From a bacterium (lineage in GTDB: Bacteria; JAJRZV01), in NCBI GenBank assembly GCA_024275095.1, contig JAJRZV010000047.1, forward strand, positions 1 through 64,000: a stretch of 64,000 nucleotides of DNA, read 5' to 3'. Positions 25,779 through 35,270 of the stretch are shown one piece after another (position 1 is the first letter of the stretch; the number at the start of each line of letters is the position of its first letter). The notes under the pieces were generated by a model. The model worked only from the letters and a program-made list of their open reading frames with translations, was not told the DNA's origin and did not search any database. Both the position numbers and the translations under genes were made by a program.

Positions 25779-25803
25779 AGAGGGGGCACATGCCCCCTCT
25801 TTT
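25779..25803 (+). terminator. Intrinsic terminator of the octaheme cytochrome gene
   Basis: AGAGGGGGCA (25779-25788) pairs with TGCCCCCTCT (25791-25800), followed by TTTCC. The pyrimidine-rich tail is on the plus strand, matching the cytochrome gene rather than the convergent DUF763 gene. Confidence 0.8.
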
Positions 25804-25805
25804 CC

Positions 25806-26879
25806 TTACAAACCGTGATAACGCGCCAGCCTGCGCAGGGCCTGGAGCTTTTCACTCTGTCCCAGTCGTGCCAGCTTTACAGCACGCTCCAACGCCTCGA
25901 TGGTTCCGTCATAAGTCTTGCGATCTACCGGATAAGGCGTACCATCCTTGCCTCCATGAGCAAACGAGTAAAGAAACGGATCTTTGTAGGCTGGCTCTGC
26001 TCCGTAAATTATCTCTGCCCCAAGTGTCAGTGCACGTAATGATTTCGCTCCCAATCCGGGAGTCAGCAAAAGGTCTTCAAAAGTCGTGGGCGGCCTCTCA
26101 TAGGTGCGCTCCAGAATTCTAACCACGTTCTTTTTCTGCACATCCCTTGCTATTTGAAGTGTATGACGTCCTGGAAGTGTCAAAACTTCCCGAACGATCC
26201 TTGAGGGATGCTCACGTACAATTTCCATTACAGCATCACGGGCATCACGGGATTCTCTATGAACCAGATTGAGCGGTCTTTGTGCCGGTGCTTCCGCTAC
26301 AACACCAGCGTGAGGCTCATTGCTGAAGTCTTCGAGTTCACAGGAGAGCCAGTGATAGCGGCGTGCATAACGTGTTCGAGGATTCATGCCCTGCTGCACC
26401 ACCGCCCAATGCCCGCTCGTCGTCACCCAGAAGGTGTGATGGTAAATCTGATATCCGTCTTGAAGTGCATTGTTATCTATACGGGCAGTCAGCCTGCTAA
26501 TACGAACGAACTTTTCAGCATTTAATCCGGTCTTCTCCCCGATCCTGAAAAGTTCCTCCGGCGTCCGCCTGGAAGCAGCACCCTTGCCCCCGGCACAAAA
26601 AAGACCGAGAAAGGGCCTTTTCCTGAGAGCCTCTTTCAGAGCCCCTGTTGTGGTTGTTGTAACACCTGACGAATGCCAGTCAAAACCCAGCACACATCCC
26701 AGGGACTGGAACCATACAGGATGAGCAATCCGGCGCAGGCATTCCTCCGGCCCAAACTCATCTACCAGCACCTCCAGTACGGCCCCGGCCAGCTTCACCA
26801 TTCGCTCCCACAACCAGCGAGGTGCATGGCCGGTATGAAGCGGGAGTTCAACAGCGCGCCTGGAAAAATCAACACTCAT
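25806..26879 (-). CDS. DUF763 protein
   Basis: A 357-residue protein of family DUF763, common in archaea and thermophilic or anaerobic bacteria. Signature segments are VELPLHTGHAPRWL at the N-terminus, GCVLGFDWHSSGVTTTTTGALKEAL, KFVRISRLTARIDNNALQDGYQIYHHTF and, near 285, LLLTPGLGAKSLRALTLGAEIIYG, which resembles a helix-hairpin-helix DNA-binding motif. The C-terminal part (FAHGGKDGTPYPVDRKTYD) is also conserved. The function is unknown; a nucleic-acid role is inferred from the HhH-like motif only. Single gene, convergent with the octaheme cytochrome. Confidence 0.85.
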   Translation of the reverse strand: MSVDFSRRAVELPLHTGHAPRWLWERMVKLAGAVLEVLVDEFGPEECLRRIAHPVWFQSLGCVLGFDWHSSGVTTTTTGALKEALRKRPFLGLFCAGGKGAASRRTPEELFRIGEKTGLNAEKFVRISRLTARIDNNALQDGYQIYHHTFWVTTSGHWAVVQQGMNPRTRYARRYHWLSCELEDFSNEPHAGVVAEAPAQRPLNLVHRESRDARDAVMEIVREHPSRIVREVLTLPGRHTLQIARDVQKKNVVRILERTYERPPTTFEDLLLTPGLGAKSLRALTLGAEIIYGAEPAYKDPFLYSFAHGGKDGTPYPVDRKTYDGTIEALERAVKLARLGQSEKLQALRRLARYHGL

Positions 26880-27242
26880 CGTACTATTGCAATATTAATT
26901 CACACACTCTTCATTTTAAAGCATTCGCTCCTTCTTTGAACCGCGATCACTGTGAAAAAAATAGCCACGCAGAGGCCTCGGATTCTCGAGTATTTGTTGG
27001 TATATAAAACAAAAATCTTTTTCTATCCGTTCAGAACAAAAAAGATGAACTAAATGCTTGTGCTTCAATGCAAATTACGATATATTAAGTTTGTAATATT
27101 AAGAAATGATCTAATGAGAGGTGCACTTCGGATCCAAGCGGGGGAGTTAACTTCTATGGAACGCGAACCGTTAACGTATAAAAAATCTCTGTGGAGCAAA
27201 TCTTTATCCGAACCAGAACATTGGCTGCCCCCCTCCTTACGT
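26880..27242. other. Non-coding gap
   Basis: Upstream of the DUF763 gene. Only short AT-rich frames are present and none resembles a known protein. The first part probably carries the DUF763 promoter on the minus strand, but I could not pick out convincing -35/-10 elements. Confidence 0.4.
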
Positions 27243-27340
27243 GGCGCCCGCACAGGCCGGCAAACGCATCCCGGTATGTCGTCCCTCCAAATTACCGGGC
27301 CCCTACCTTCCGCAGCCCCTGATATGCCGGCCTGGGCGCC
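27243..27340. repeat. Compound nested hairpin element
   Basis: The outer stem joins GGCGCCC (27243-27249) and AGGCCGGCA (27254-27262) with TGCCGGCCT (27325-27333) and GGGCGCC (27334-27340), with a four-base bulge. The inner stem is CCCGGTA (27270-27276) with TACCGGG (27293-27299). GC content is far above the surrounding AT-rich gap. It could be a decayed MITE-like element or a structured RNA. No gene is on either side for 100 bases or more. Confidence 0.55.
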
Positions 27341-27474
27341 TTTAAAGCCGAGCCGTCAAACCAGACTCTTTCCCCTTCATTACATTGACATGGTGTGCCC
27401 ACTTCCACGATTGTCATTGGTCCTGTCTCAGGACTTATCTGCAACAGCAAACACTTCCACACAATTACAGGGAA

Positions 27475-28292
27475 TCAGGCTTTTATAATACACAGGACAC
27501 CTGCGAAGATAAGGACGCCTGCTATTAAGCGGCGCATTGCGTTTTCCTTTTCTCCGGCAATAAAGTAGCTGAACACAAAACCGAAGAGAAGATTTGTTCT
27601 GATAAGTGGATTGACCTTGGTGATAGGAGCCAGCGAGATGGCAGTGTAGTTGAGCACACTGGCAGCAAACGATAGAAAAGATAAGGGTGCAGTTGCAAAA
27701 ACTTTATCGCGGGAAAAAGGCGGTTCTTCTACCATACCTCTCAATCTCATGATAACGTAAATAAAAGTACTCGCTGTGACAAAAGAAATAAGGGGATACA
27801 CCAGCGGAGAACCCATCCTCAGCGCGCTTTTGGCAATAATGCCACTCAATGCCGAAGCAAAAGCACAGTAGAGGCCGTGAGGCATGAACCGGCCCAGGCG
27901 GTAAAAAATCACTCCACCTGCAGACGTAAGGAATATTCCAGCGACGAGCAAAAAATTTACTTTTTCCTGAAGTATCCCTGGAGCCATCAAAAGAACAAAA
28001 AGAGGCGAAAGTCCGGTCAGGCTGTAGGTGGAATAATAATCACGACGTACCCCGGCAAAGAAGACAAAAATGCGTATTCCTTCGTTCAATCCAGCGATTA
28101 CACCCAGTAAATAAAACTGTACAGGCACCCTGGAGTCGAAGGCATATATTGCCAATGGTACAAAAAAAGCGCTACCATCCCTCGGAAAAGGAGCGTGAGG
28201 TTGAGAGGATGAATCCACTCCAGGCGCGACTTGCTCATGGAAGACCACATGGCATTGAAAAACGCTGCCGTTAGAACAAGTCCCGCCCACAT
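27475..28292 (-). pseudogene. EamA/DMT-family transporter, frameshifted at an A7 run
   Basis: Two overlapping minus-strand frames together make one ~272-residue EamA-type drug/metabolite transporter with about ten membrane segments. The N-terminal part (MWAGLVLTAAFFNAMWSSMS, from ATG 28292) reads into MVALF, where it must shift at seven T on the coding strand (A7 at 28162-28168 on plus) into the frame continuing VPLAIYAFDSRVPVQFYLLG. The rest is uninterrupted to 27475. The cause may be a real mutation, phase variation or a sequencing error in the homopolymer. The long in-frame extension upstream in the second frame is not protein-like. Confidence 0.7.
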
Positions 28293-28497
28293 GGAAAAAC
28301 ATTTTGGTATCAGCAGTGTGGCCTAAGCAAACAAAAGAAGCACCGGGACTCACGTCGAATTTCACGTTCCACGCAAACTTCATGTACGCATTTGCTCACG
28401 GGTGTTTGACACAGAGACCGTGATTTGAAATGCAAAACCTTTACTACCCGAGAAAAAAAAAGGGTGATAAACTTAAAACGTTTTCTCAGGAGGAAAA

Positions 28498-29721
28498 ATG
28501 ACAGGCAAAAGCAACAGGCTGTTAAAAATCAGTATTAAGACGTTTATTTTTGTAATTGCCGCAGCGTGTTCCTCACAGAAAGAGATTTCTGCTGTACGCA
28601 TCACAATAAAGCCTGCTGAAAAAAAAGAAGTAACGCTTCGTATTCCCGGGTATGCAACAGCCCGTATCATCTTTCCCGAAGGCACGGTGGAAAAAGACAC
28701 GGTCCTTAACGTAGAACTGAATGACACGAAAATTACTGTGCCAGGATTCAAAGTGTATCCCGTGTCTTTGTCGATCAGTCCTCATATGTACAGTCCTCTC
28801 GGATTTATTAAACCTTTTTCCGTAACCCTTAATATAAATGGGTCAGAAGCACCCTCCTCAGTTACGGGTGTACTTGGTATTGTTTTAGAATCCAGTAATA
28901 TAGTTGTGCCATTTGCCTATTTTCCAGGAGAGAGAGAAGGCACCACGATTTCATGGTCTTCTCATGTGCCGGGGCGCTATTACCCGGTAGAAAAAGCTTT
29001 CAGCGGAAATATCCGGTGCGTTGCAGGAGTTACGCAAAAGGAAGATTACAAATGGTCTGTAAAGGATACCTCCGGCGCAACCCAGATGACACTTGAATCT
29101 TTACCGTTCGCTGCACCTGTAACCGGAATATTCTGTGGAGCACCACCCACTTCCGAACCTTTCTCTACTACATACCAACTACTTTACTACCTCTCACCCC
29201 TCATACCTTACGCCAACGTCATGTACGTGGGCTTTCAAAATGCACTCACATACCGATTCACCGCAGGAATTACCGCCGCTGGCTTAGAAGACACAAGTTT
29301 ACTTTTACAGGAATTGCTTAACGCCTCACCAACCATTTTTCCCGTATACCATACAACCGGCGAGAACTTCTGTAGTTCAATTACGTCATCAAGCGTGCAG
29401 GTAATTTTTGTAAGGTTTTACCACACCAACGGCATTGTCCAGATGCCGGTAATTGTACACAGGGATTTTGAAACGTGTTCTCAGCTACCCGGATACTCCC
29501 GGCTTATCGAAAAAGCCAACGCACTGTACCAGGCAGTACAGACGTCCCCTGCATGGACCACAACATCTCCTGGATATTTAAAATGTACGGATGCATCTGC
29601 CTGCTCGGTTAAAGATAACCTGTGTATTGCAGGTGAAACAAACGGGCCGACTTTTGTCCCTGTGTCATGTCCAGACTGTACCTGTACCTGTATCATGGGC
29701 AGCTGTGACTGGAGTTTTTAA
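28498..29721 (+). CDS. Putative lipoprotein, unknown function
   Basis: A 407-residue protein with a lipoprotein signal peptide: basic n-region (KSNRLLK), hydrophobic core and lipobox IAAAC with the acylated Cys at about residue 24. The next part (~30-150) resembles a beta-sandwich (VTLRIPGYATARIIFPEGT, FKVYPVSLSISP). The C-terminus is cysteine-rich (CPDCTCTCIMGSC), suggesting disulfides or metal binding outside the cytoplasm. AGGAGG precedes the ATG by five bases. I do not recognise the family. It lies 14 bases upstream of the ThDP enzyme gene on the same strand. Confidence 0.65.
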   Translation: MTGKSNRLLKISIKTFIFVIAAACSSQKEISAVRITIKPAEKKEVTLRIPGYATARIIFPEGTVEKDTVLNVELNDTKITVPGFKVYPVSLSISPHMYSPLGFIKPFSVTLNINGSEAPSSVTGVLGIVLESSNIVVPFAYFPGEREGTTISWSSHVPGRYYPVEKAFSGNIRCVAGVTQKEDYKWSVKDTSGATQMTLESLPFAAPVTGIFCGAPPTSEPFSTTYQLLYYLSPLIPYANVMYVGFQNALTYRFTAGITAAGLEDTSLLLQELLNASPTIFPVYHTTGENFCSSITSSSVQVIFVRFYHTNGIVQMPVIVHRDFETCSQLPGYSRLIEKANALYQAVQTSPAWTTTSPGYLKCTDASACSVKDNLCIAGETNGPTFVPVSCPDCTCTCIMGSCDWSF

Positions 29722-29735
29722 AAACCGGGGGCGAG

Positions 29736-31433
29736 GTGAACGTTTCCCAGATCATCTCAAAGGTATTAACACAACATAAAGTTGAATATGTTTTCGGGAT
29801 TCCCGGTGCACAGGTGCTCACGCTTTTCGATGCACTGGGTGAAGAAAAATCGATAAAGCTCATTAATCCCACAACAGAACTCAGTGCATCCTTCATGGCC
29901 GATGGATACGCAAGAGCCTCGGGACGACCAGGGGTACTGGTTGTGGTCCCGGGTCCAGGGCTCGCGCTTGCCCTTTCAGGCATCGGAGAGGCACTGCTGG
30001 ACCACGTACCCATGGTAATTCTCGCCGCAGATGTGGCAGATAACCTTCCGTATCAATTCCAGCTTCACCAGATTCCACAAACAGACATGGCCGCCCCGTT
30101 AGCCAAGTCTGTTTATCACATAAACAATACTGATACGGCACAGGAAATAATCATCCGGGCATTTGAGGATGCCGTGTGTCCCCCCCCGGGGCCGGTGATC
30201 GTGAACGTAGCATCGAACATATTGCAGGAGAAAGCATCTCCACCACAACCAGTAGCAAATCGACAAACTCCAGCACCAGCAATTTCAGAAAGTATAGTGC
30301 TCCAAGCTGCTGAAATAATCCAGAAATCAAAACAACCGGGATTGCTGGTTGGGTGGGGATGTATGGACTTCTCTGACAGGGTCCTTGAACTGGCCCAGCG
30401 CCTCCAGGCACCTGTAGCAACCACATTGTCCGGACGGGGGGTTGTTCCGGAGGATCATCCCCTCTGTGTGGGTTATGGATTCGGTTCATTCGGGACACCC
30501 GTTGCCGAAAAAATCTTCCGCAAGTGCGATCTCGTAATCGCTCTTGCTGTCCGGTTCAGCGAAGTGGGAACAGGCTCATACGGTTTGCCGCGGGAAATCC
30601 CGTTATTGCATGTTGACGCAGACCCCGGGGCACTTGATGCGAACTGGCCATCCCGGTTATCTGTTGTAAGCGATGTGGGAAAATTCCTAGATGCGGTACT
30701 GGAAAGAATTCAACCCAGGGAACCCAATCACAACCTGCTCAACAGAATAAAGCAGGAGAAAGAAAAATACCTGCAGAACAGAGAGCTAACCTTACATAAC
30801 CATAAAAATGTAGACCCGGGCATGCTGGTGAGAACATGGAGAGCGCTTCTCCCACGCGATGCAATAGTTACAACCGATGCGGGAGCCCATATGTTCTGGG
30901 TGCTTGAACATTTTGACGTGTTTACACCTCGCACGTTTCTTGCTCCCGTAGATTTTCAATCCATGGGCTTTTCAGTTCCTGCTGCTATTGGGGCAGCACT
31001 GGCAAAGCCTGAAAAAGTGGTTTTATGCACTGTTGGCGACGGGGGTTTTATTTATACCGGTCTGGAACTGCTTACAGCAGTAAACCTCCAACTGAACGTG
31101 AAAATCCTTATATTCAACGACGGATATTTGGGGCTCATCAGACAATTTCAACAAAAAATATTCAGGCACGAAGTAGCAGTAAAATTGAACAATCCTGATT
31201 TTAAATATGTTGCCCATGCTATAAATTCACATTATATTCTGGTAAAAGAAAACGAAGACATAGCCCCAGCCGTTGCAGAAGCACTGGCCGTGGAGGGACC
31301 TGTAATTATGGAAGCACTTGTATCTTACGATCACGTAACGAGATACATTAAAAGTGCCATGCGAACAAATATCAAACGAACCCCTTTAAGCATAAAGCTG
31401 GAGCTCTTAAAGAAACTCCTGGCGAGAATGTAA
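29736..31433 (+). CDS. Thiamine-diphosphate-dependent enzyme, acetolactate synthase large-subunit family
   Basis: A 565-residue ThDP enzyme with three canonical domains. The Pyr domain holds FGIPGAQVLTLFDAL and the cofactor-activating glutamate in NPTTELSASFMADGYARASG. The middle domain is QPGLLVGWGCMDFS to SEVGTGSYG, and the PP domain has the ThDP motif GDGGFIYTGLELLTAVNLQLNVKILIFND. Family members condense or decarboxylate 2-oxoacids. No small (regulatory) subunit or branched-chain amino-acid gene is nearby, so a catabolic acetolactate synthase or another decarboxylase is as likely as biosynthesis. GTG 29736 is preceded by GGGGGCGAGG. It overlaps the next gene by one base (TAATG). Confidence 0.85.
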   Translation: MNVSQIISKVLTQHKVEYVFGIPGAQVLTLFDALGEEKSIKLINPTTELSASFMADGYARASGRPGVLVVVPGPGLALALSGIGEALLDHVPMVILAADVADNLPYQFQLHQIPQTDMAAPLAKSVYHINNTDTAQEIIIRAFEDAVCPPPGPVIVNVASNILQEKASPPQPVANRQTPAPAISESIVLQAAEIIQKSKQPGLLVGWGCMDFSDRVLELAQRLQAPVATTLSGRGVVPEDHPLCVGYGFGSFGTPVAEKIFRKCDLVIALAVRFSEVGTGSYGLPREIPLLHVDADPGALDANWPSRLSVVSDVGKFLDAVLERIQPREPNHNLLNRIKQEKEKYLQNRELTLHNHKNVDPGMLVRTWRALLPRDAIVTTDAGAHMFWVLEHFDVFTPRTFLAPVDFQSMGFSVPAAIGAALAKPEKVVLCTVGDGGFIYTGLELLTAVNLQLNVKILIFNDGYLGLIRQFQQKIFRHEVAVKLNNPDFKYVAHAINSHYILVKENEDIAPAVAEALAVEGPVIMEALVSYDHVTRYIKSAMRTNIKRTPLSIKLELLKKLLARM

Positions 31434-32467
31434 TGGAAAAAAGTAAGGTTATAAAAGCTATCGTTGGAACAACCACACCTGAAATGAAACGCATGGTTGC
31501 GCTTTTAAAATGTTTTCCTCTCAATGTAATTGAATACTGTGGCGATTTAAAAAGGCTTGAATCGTCTTCTCTTGAGCATGCATGCGTATTCCTGCCCGAA
31601 GACTCTCCTGTCTCGCTTCTATTCAAGCTGGCAAAAATGAGTGAGTGGTGCCACGTGTGTATGGTTACATCGGGTAACACAGAAAAAAATGCTGATGAGT
31701 GGAGACACCACGGCATTCACTTTATCGAGCCTGAAATCTCTCCAGAACAATTGAGAGAGGATTTGAAATCGTGGGGGGTGCCGGTACCTTCCTTTGATTT
31801 CTCAGGCAAATGTACTGAAGAGACACTGCTGCAAATGGGAAGCGAAATATGGCGTGAAGGGCTTTCAGTTACCCTGCAACTGGAAAATAATGAAGGTACG
31901 AATCAGCAATTGCACCTCTACCGTGGACAGCTCGCCATTCAACAACCAGCCCTTTCGCGACCTGTCGACGCATTTAAAAATGCCTTTGCGGTACTGTCTC
32001 AGTTGCTCTCTTTTATCTCATCTGCAAAAGAGCTGAACTACCGGATCGAGCCTTTTGAACCTCAACAATTTGTCATAATTGAGACATGGCCCTCCTTTGT
32101 ACTCCGCCTCTCATGGTCGCAGGACAGAACCACCCAGATCCAGGAGGATGACAGATATTATGAGGTAACCAATTACGAGTATCTGACACTTCTTCCCCTT
32201 CGGGATCAGGAGACGGCATTTTTAAGTGCCCTCACACCAGGCGTATCATTCAAGGAAACAGCTGCAAGCAAGGGAATCAGTGAAAAAACGGCGGCACGTG
32301 TTTTATGGGCATGTATTCATCTGGGAGTGGTGCACAAACTCAGCCTTGAACAGGAGGAAAAAACCGCAGATAAGAAAGCAGCATTACCCGATATTGTACA
32401 AACCGAATCCAAAAAATCTACCGTCTCGAATGACTCTTTCGACATCTTAGACCTGGACGAGGAGTAA
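31433..32467 (+). CDS. DUF4388/PATAN-like signalling protein
   Basis: A 344-residue protein I place only loosely. Residues 1-115 resemble a degenerate receiver-type alpha/beta domain without phosphorylation Asp residues. Residues ~120-185 (FSGKCTEETLLQMGSEIWRE ... LYRGQLAIQQPALS) look like a DUF4388 domain. Residues ~255-300 (AFLSALTPGVSFKETAASKG ... VLWACIHLGVVHKL) form a winged-helix-like segment of the sort that accompanies DUF4388 in predicted regulators. The C-terminus is acidic and disordered. It lies between the ThDP enzyme and the DegT aminotransferase in one tight transcription unit. Confidence 0.45.
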   Translation: MEKSKVIKAIVGTTTPEMKRMVALLKCFPLNVIEYCGDLKRLESSSLEHACVFLPEDSPVSLLFKLAKMSEWCHVCMVTSGNTEKNADEWRHHGIHFIEPEISPEQLREDLKSWGVPVPSFDFSGKCTEETLLQMGSEIWREGLSVTLQLENNEGTNQQLHLYRGQLAIQQPALSRPVDAFKNAFAVLSQLLSFISSAKELNYRIEPFEPQQFVIIETWPSFVLRLSWSQDRTTQIQEDDRYYEVTNYEYLTLLPLRDQETAFLSALTPGVSFKETAASKGISEKTAARVLWACIHLGVVHKLSLEQEEKTADKKAALPDIVQTESKKSTVSNDSFDILDLDEE

Positions 32468-32475
32468 GTTCAGCG

Positions 32476-33612
32476 GTGCAAATCCCTTTCTACCGGGTAA
32501 AGCTGGAAGAAGAGGACATCCAAAAAGTTGAGGAAGTACTTCGCTCCGGCTGGATAGGTCAAGGGCCTCAGGTAGAACAGTTTGAAAAAGAATTTGCAGA
32601 ATATGTGGGCGCCAGTGAAGCCGTTGCACTTAGCTCGTGCACAGCAGGACTCTTCCTTGCCCTGAGAGCTCTTGGGATTGGACCTGGTGACGAAGTCATT
32701 ACCTCGCCGCTTACTTTCGCCGCCACAGCCAATGTAATAGAAAACACCGGGGCCAAACCTGTTTTCGTGGATGTTGATCCAGTCACGTGTAATATTGATC
32801 CGGTCTCAGTGAAAGCTGCTGTAACACCACGTACAAAAGCCATTATTCCTGTACACCTTTACGGCAGACCATGTGAAATGGACCGCATCATGGAAATCGC
32901 CAGCAAGCACAACCTTATGGTCATTGAAGATGCCGCTCACGCCCTTGGGGCAGCGTACAAAGGCAAACCGATCGGCTCTATCGGCCACGTTACTTCCTTC
33001 AGCTTTTACGCCACGAAAAATCTCACAACCGCAGAGGGCGGGATGCTCACCACAGATGATCCCGATCTTGCAAATAAAATCCGGATACTCCGTCTGCACG
33101 GTATCAGCCGGGATGCATGGAAACGGTACACACACTCCTCTCCCGTTCATTACCAGGTTGTAATGCCGGGGTTCAAATTCAACATGACCGACATCCAGGC
33201 TGCACTGGGACGCAATCAGCTCAAGCGTTTCCATGAAATTCAAACCCGTAGACGCAGGCTGTGGAATATGTACCGTGAAAGGCTCAAAAACATCAATGGA
33301 ATCCGTCTGCCTCTTGAAGAAGAAAAAGGCATCGTTCACGCGTATCACCTCTTTGCCGTGCTCATCGAACACGAAAGAATTACCCGAGATGAAATAATGA
33401 ATCAGCTGGCCGAAATGGGCGTGAGCACATCTGTACACTTCCACGCCCTTCACCTTCAGCCATATTATCGGGAAAAGTATGGATACAAGCCAGGCGATTT
33501 CCCACATGCGGAACACATATCTACAAGAACACTATCACTTCCCTTCTTCCCTTCCATGAGCGAAGACGAACTTGAGTACGTATGTGAATGCCTGAAAAAA
33601 ATTCTTACCTGA
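32476..33612 (+). CDS. DegT/DnrJ/EryC1/StrS-family PLP aminotransferase
   Basis: A 378-residue sugar-aminotransferase-type enzyme. It has the N-terminal PFYRVKLEEEDIQKVEEVL, LSSCTAGLFLALRALGIGPGDEVI, DEVITSPLTFAATANVI, the PLP-contacting EDAAHALGA segment and the Schiff-base lysine in SFSFYATKNLTTAEGG. GFKFNMTDIQAALG and SVHFHALHLQPYY are also diagnostic. Family members transaminate keto-sugar nucleotides, feeding lipopolysaccharide or glycan synthesis. It starts at GTG 32476, eight bases after the preceding stop codon. The neighbouring alkaline-phosphatase-superfamily genes fit a surface-glycan locus, but no glycosyltransferase is present. Confidence 0.9.
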   Translation: MQIPFYRVKLEEEDIQKVEEVLRSGWIGQGPQVEQFEKEFAEYVGASEAVALSSCTAGLFLALRALGIGPGDEVITSPLTFAATANVIENTGAKPVFVDVDPVTCNIDPVSVKAAVTPRTKAIIPVHLYGRPCEMDRIMEIASKHNLMVIEDAAHALGAAYKGKPIGSIGHVTSFSFYATKNLTTAEGGMLTTDDPDLANKIRILRLHGISRDAWKRYTHSSPVHYQVVMPGFKFNMTDIQAALGRNQLKRFHEIQTRRRRLWNMYRERLKNINGIRLPLEEEKGIVHAYHLFAVLIEHERITRDEIMNQLAEMGVSTSVHFHALHLQPYYREKYGYKPGDFPHAEHISTRTLSLPFFPSMSEDELEYVCECLKKILT

Positions 33613-33614
33613 CT

Positions 33615-35270
33615 TCAGTCAATATATCCTAAATCTCGCAATCTCTCCTCTACGCTCTGAAGCGCGTCTTCACTCCACCATTGAGACGGAACCGCCTTTT
33701 TCAATATCTCGTCTGCCATATTTTTTAATGGGATTACCTGTGAAGAAACTCTACTCATAAATTTTCTGGAAACCTCTTCCCCATCAGGTTTTACCTGGAA
33801 ATATACATATCGGTGTGCTGTTTCACGAATGCCGGGAATATGTGTTACAACAAACAGCCCGATTTTTTCAGCCAGCCTTCCGAGCAAAGGTAATTGACTG
33901 ATGTAATAAAGAAATACACCTATCTTTGCGATTATCCTGTGTTTTAACCTGGTCGGAACGTACGGCTCTTTAAACATCTCTTCCACAAAGGCTGAAACAT
34001 AAAAGTGCTTACCTCTCTCCTTATCCTGAGAAGAAAAAAATGAATTCTCCAACAGACCGTTAATCCACAATTTTTCAGTAGGAGTGCGAACGCACACCTG
34101 TGTGAGCTTATTGATGATGCTGTATTTTTTCTTTTGTGCAAACGATTTTAAAAGTTCATCAGATGTGAGATTGTGAGACCAGAATTCAGCATATACATAC
34201 GAATTTTTCCTTTCGTCATCAAGTAACGATCGCCCACGTGCAACATGTGCATGCTCTTTTTTCCATTCATCAAGGAAACCCGCCAGCTGCGCGATCGTGG
34301 GTCCTACATCCGTAATTGAAGAAATTTCTTCCTTCATCCCCGGAGAAAGTCCTGCACCTCCAATAGCAAGCGGGACACGAAGAACTCCGTCTGTAAGAAG
34401 GTTGATATGCCCCAGCATGCCTGACTGTACATCTTCACCATGATCAGCCGTAACAATCACTGCTCCGTGGGCATCCATAAATCCTGCTGACTCAAGAAAA
34501 TCCATATATTCCTTAAACCTTCCTCTATCGAAAAACTCCACACCCCTCGCGTACAGATGGACAGCCTGGGAAATAAGGCCTTCCGTCCTTAATCCAACCA
34601 TCTCGAGCAACCTTTTCACACGTTGCTCCTTAAAAATAAATTCATAAGCTTCTTTGAACCGGCCAGCACTGACAAGGGCCTCCACGCGTTTTTTCTGACC
34701 CAGTTTCTCCGCCGTCGATAATATTTGAGTTTTAAAAAATGATTGGTCATCTCCGTAATCCCGCCTCAAACAATATGGAGAATGCACATCTGAAAAATGC
34801 AAAAAAAGGAACACCGGTACATTCCTTTCATGGTTGATATGGTTGAAAAGCGAATCCCGTGCATCCAGAGATGTTATATCAAAAACAAGGTCAGCATCGT
34901 CCAGTAGACCCCAGGCCTGGAACATCGTCAAAAAATCTACTCCAAATATTATTCTGTAACCTTTCTCCCTCAAAAATTTCACCACGGATTTTACATTTGA
35001 AGAAAGTCGCTCCCCTACAAATGACCTCAACCCGTGCGATGGTGGATAAAGCCCGGTAAGCATGGATGCATGTGCAGTGGAGGTATAAGAAGCAGTGGAA
35101 AACGCGTTCACAAACACGAGAGCTTTTTCAAAAAATGCATCCAGCACGGGGGTGTCAGGTGGAGGCACTCGATGGCGGTCGTAAAAATCGGAAACGCGAT
35201 AAAACGAAACAGCATCTCGCCTCAATGTATCAATCGAAAGAAGAGCAATTCTGTGTACGGGCATGTTCAT
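33615..35270 (-). CDS. Sulfatase/alkaline-phosphatase-superfamily hydrolase (1)
   Basis: A 551-residue protein with the sulfatase-like fold: IALLSIDTLRRDAVSFY (metal-binding Asp), then ASYTSTAHASMLTG in place of the CxPSR formylglycine motif. The nucleophile is therefore probably Thr or Ser rather than formylglycine. VTADHGED near 275 supplies the second metal site. Such members are phosphodiesterases or lipid/glycan phosphotransferases. Residues after ~400 are variable, with a hydrophobic stretch near 445. It follows gene 35271-36707 with directly abutting stop and start codons. Its C-terminus (ERLRDLGYID) nearly repeats that of its neighbour. Confidence 0.8.
   Translation of the reverse strand: MNMPVHRIALLSIDTLRRDAVSFYRVSDFYDRHRVPPPDTPVLDAFFEKALVFVNAFSTASYTSTAHASMLTGLYPPSHGLRSFVGERLSSNVKSVVKFLREKGYRIIFGVDFLTMFQAWGLLDDADLVFDITSLDARDSLFNHINHERNVPVFLFLHFSDVHSPYCLRRDYGDDQSFFKTQILSTAEKLGQKKRVEALVSAGRFKEAYEFIFKEQRVKRLLEMVGLRTEGLISQAVHLYARGVEFFDRGRFKEYMDFLESAGFMDAHGAVIVTADHGEDVQSGMLGHINLLTDGVLRVPLAIGGAGLSPGMKEEISSITDVGPTIAQLAGFLDEWKKEHAHVARGRSLLDDERKNSYVYAEFWSHNLTSDELLKSFAQKKKYSIINKLTQVCVRTPTEKLWINGLLENSFFSSQDKERGKHFYVSAFVEEMFKEPYVPTRLKHRIIAKIGVFLYYISQLPLLGRLAEKIGLFVVTHIPGIRETAHRYVYFQVKPDGEEVSRKFMSRVSSQVIPLKNMADEILKKAVPSQWWSEDALQSVEERLRDLGYID

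Noticed and set aside
27054-27488. 144-codon plus-strand frame
   Set aside because: Runs through the nested hairpin element, with low-complexity and Pro/Ser-rich composition, no ribosome site and no recognisable family.
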